NCBI RefSeq assembly: GCF_025370935.1
Contig: NC_133485.1
Location: 2,557,934 to 2,621,933, forward strand
Direction of reading: 5' to 3'
DNA from: Choristoneura fumiferana
Taxonomy: Eukaryota > Arthropoda > Insecta > Lepidoptera > Tortricidae
DNA length: 64,000 bases
In this document: positions 63,229 through 64,000 of the stretch, in pieces
How positions within the stretch are numbered: the first letter of the stretch is position 1
How the letters are laid out: each line of letters starts with the position of its first letter
Program-made: the position numbers and the translations under genes
The notes under the pieces: generated by a model
Told to the model about the DNA's origin: nothing
Seen by the model: the letters and a program-made list of their open reading frames with translations, nothing else
The model's database searches: none

Positions 63229-64000
63229 TCAACCCACCTAGTTTGCCAAACCTTGTAATCCCATCCCACTAATATTCTGCCCACCTACGTCTAAAGGCGC
63301 TATCTCAAAAAAAAAACACTTGAGTTATTAATACTATTGTGTAGCTTAAAACATTCTGCATCAAAAGGTGTAATAAGCGAATTTTTCTTAAGAGCGCCTT
63401 TCGGCTAGGAGGGCAGTAATTATAAACGCGAAAGTTTATATGGATGGATGGATGGATGTTTGTTACTCTCTCGCGCAAAAACTATTGAACGGATTTGGAT
63501 GACATTTGGCATACAAGAATATACCCTGGATTAACATACCAATTCGTATATGCTAATTTTTATCCCGAAATAATTTATGGTTCCTGTGGGATCAAAAAAG
63601 GTTTAAACTACACTGCATACTAATTTGCCGGCAAAAGCTAGTAACTAGATTATAAGCCTGTGTGAGAGTAAAATAATAATAAAAAATATTATTATATTGT
63701 ATTGACGTGCATGTCAATTCCAGGGTAGGCAGTTTCTAGTTTACGCCTGCAGCAGCGCGCCAGCCCACTGCAGAGGGGTGGCCAGCACTATGGCTGCTTA
63801 CCCTCAATCCTCAATGCATGCCCCAGGAGCACCAGCCCAGACATATGATCCTAGGTTCTAGATAACCTAACCAACATAAAGTTGGACAACCCCCGACTTT
63901 GTCACTTCAAAGTTCAATATTTCAAAAACGGCTTAATCGATTTTGATAAAACATGTCTAAGTACCATCGCTAAAAACCTACTTTGAAATAAAAAACCGCA
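63229..64000. other. Right edge of the window
   Basis: A Lep1-like repeat (about 63430-63650, with (ggat)n at 63455) and the start of the repeat 'aaaacggcttaatcgatttt' cut by the window end. No further Kunitz exon was recognised on the minus strand. Confidence 0.5.

Overview
This 64 kb window is nuclear DNA of a moth or butterfly. The genes are split by many introns with GT-AG (rarely GC-AG) splice sites. The introns and spacers are packed with repeats of lepidopteran style: tRNA-headed SINEs, poly(A)-tailed repeats, palindromic MITEs and LINE 3' ends. There are no operons, Shine-Dalgarno sites, prophage or CRISPR arrays. The species cannot be named from the sequence alone.

Layout. 1-2970 is repeat-rich spacer with a broken PIF/Harbinger-like element. 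2971-37533 (+) is one complete full-length ABCA transporter in about 32 exons, roughly 1,697 aa, built as TMD1-NBD1-TMD2-NBD2-C-terminal domain. Exon phases chain correctly except at one doubtful donor (exon 5). 40198-40836 (-) is an intronless UMP-CMP kinase. 42161-46753 (+) is a small secreted protein with two Kunitz domains; one exon was not found. 48989-61509 (+) is a 15-exon, 615-aa thioredoxin-domain protein of the TXNDC3/TXNDC6 (NME8) axonemal type with a charged coiled coil and acidic tail. 62959-63157 (-) is the last visible exon of another Kunitz-domain gene whose 5' part lies outside or was not found.

The genes do not form an obvious pathway: a membrane lipid-type transporter, a pyrimidine nucleotide kinase, a likely sperm or ciliary protein and secreted protease inhibitors. 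The two Kunitz loci flank the thioredoxin gene, and all three Kunitz domains share a phase-2 intron at the same place.

Most notable: the Walker-B exon of both ABCA nucleotide-binding domains has been duplicated in tandem. In NBD1 there are about four near-identical 113/114 bp units that each keep a splice donor. In NBD2 there are several decayed copies, beside a functional exon that now uses a GC donor. In the thioredoxin gene, three 217 bp TA-flanked palindromic MITEs and another fold-back element sit in introns, three of them within 25 bp of an acceptor. I see no clear new multi-gene biological system; the novelty is in gene architecture and transposon-splice-site interplay.
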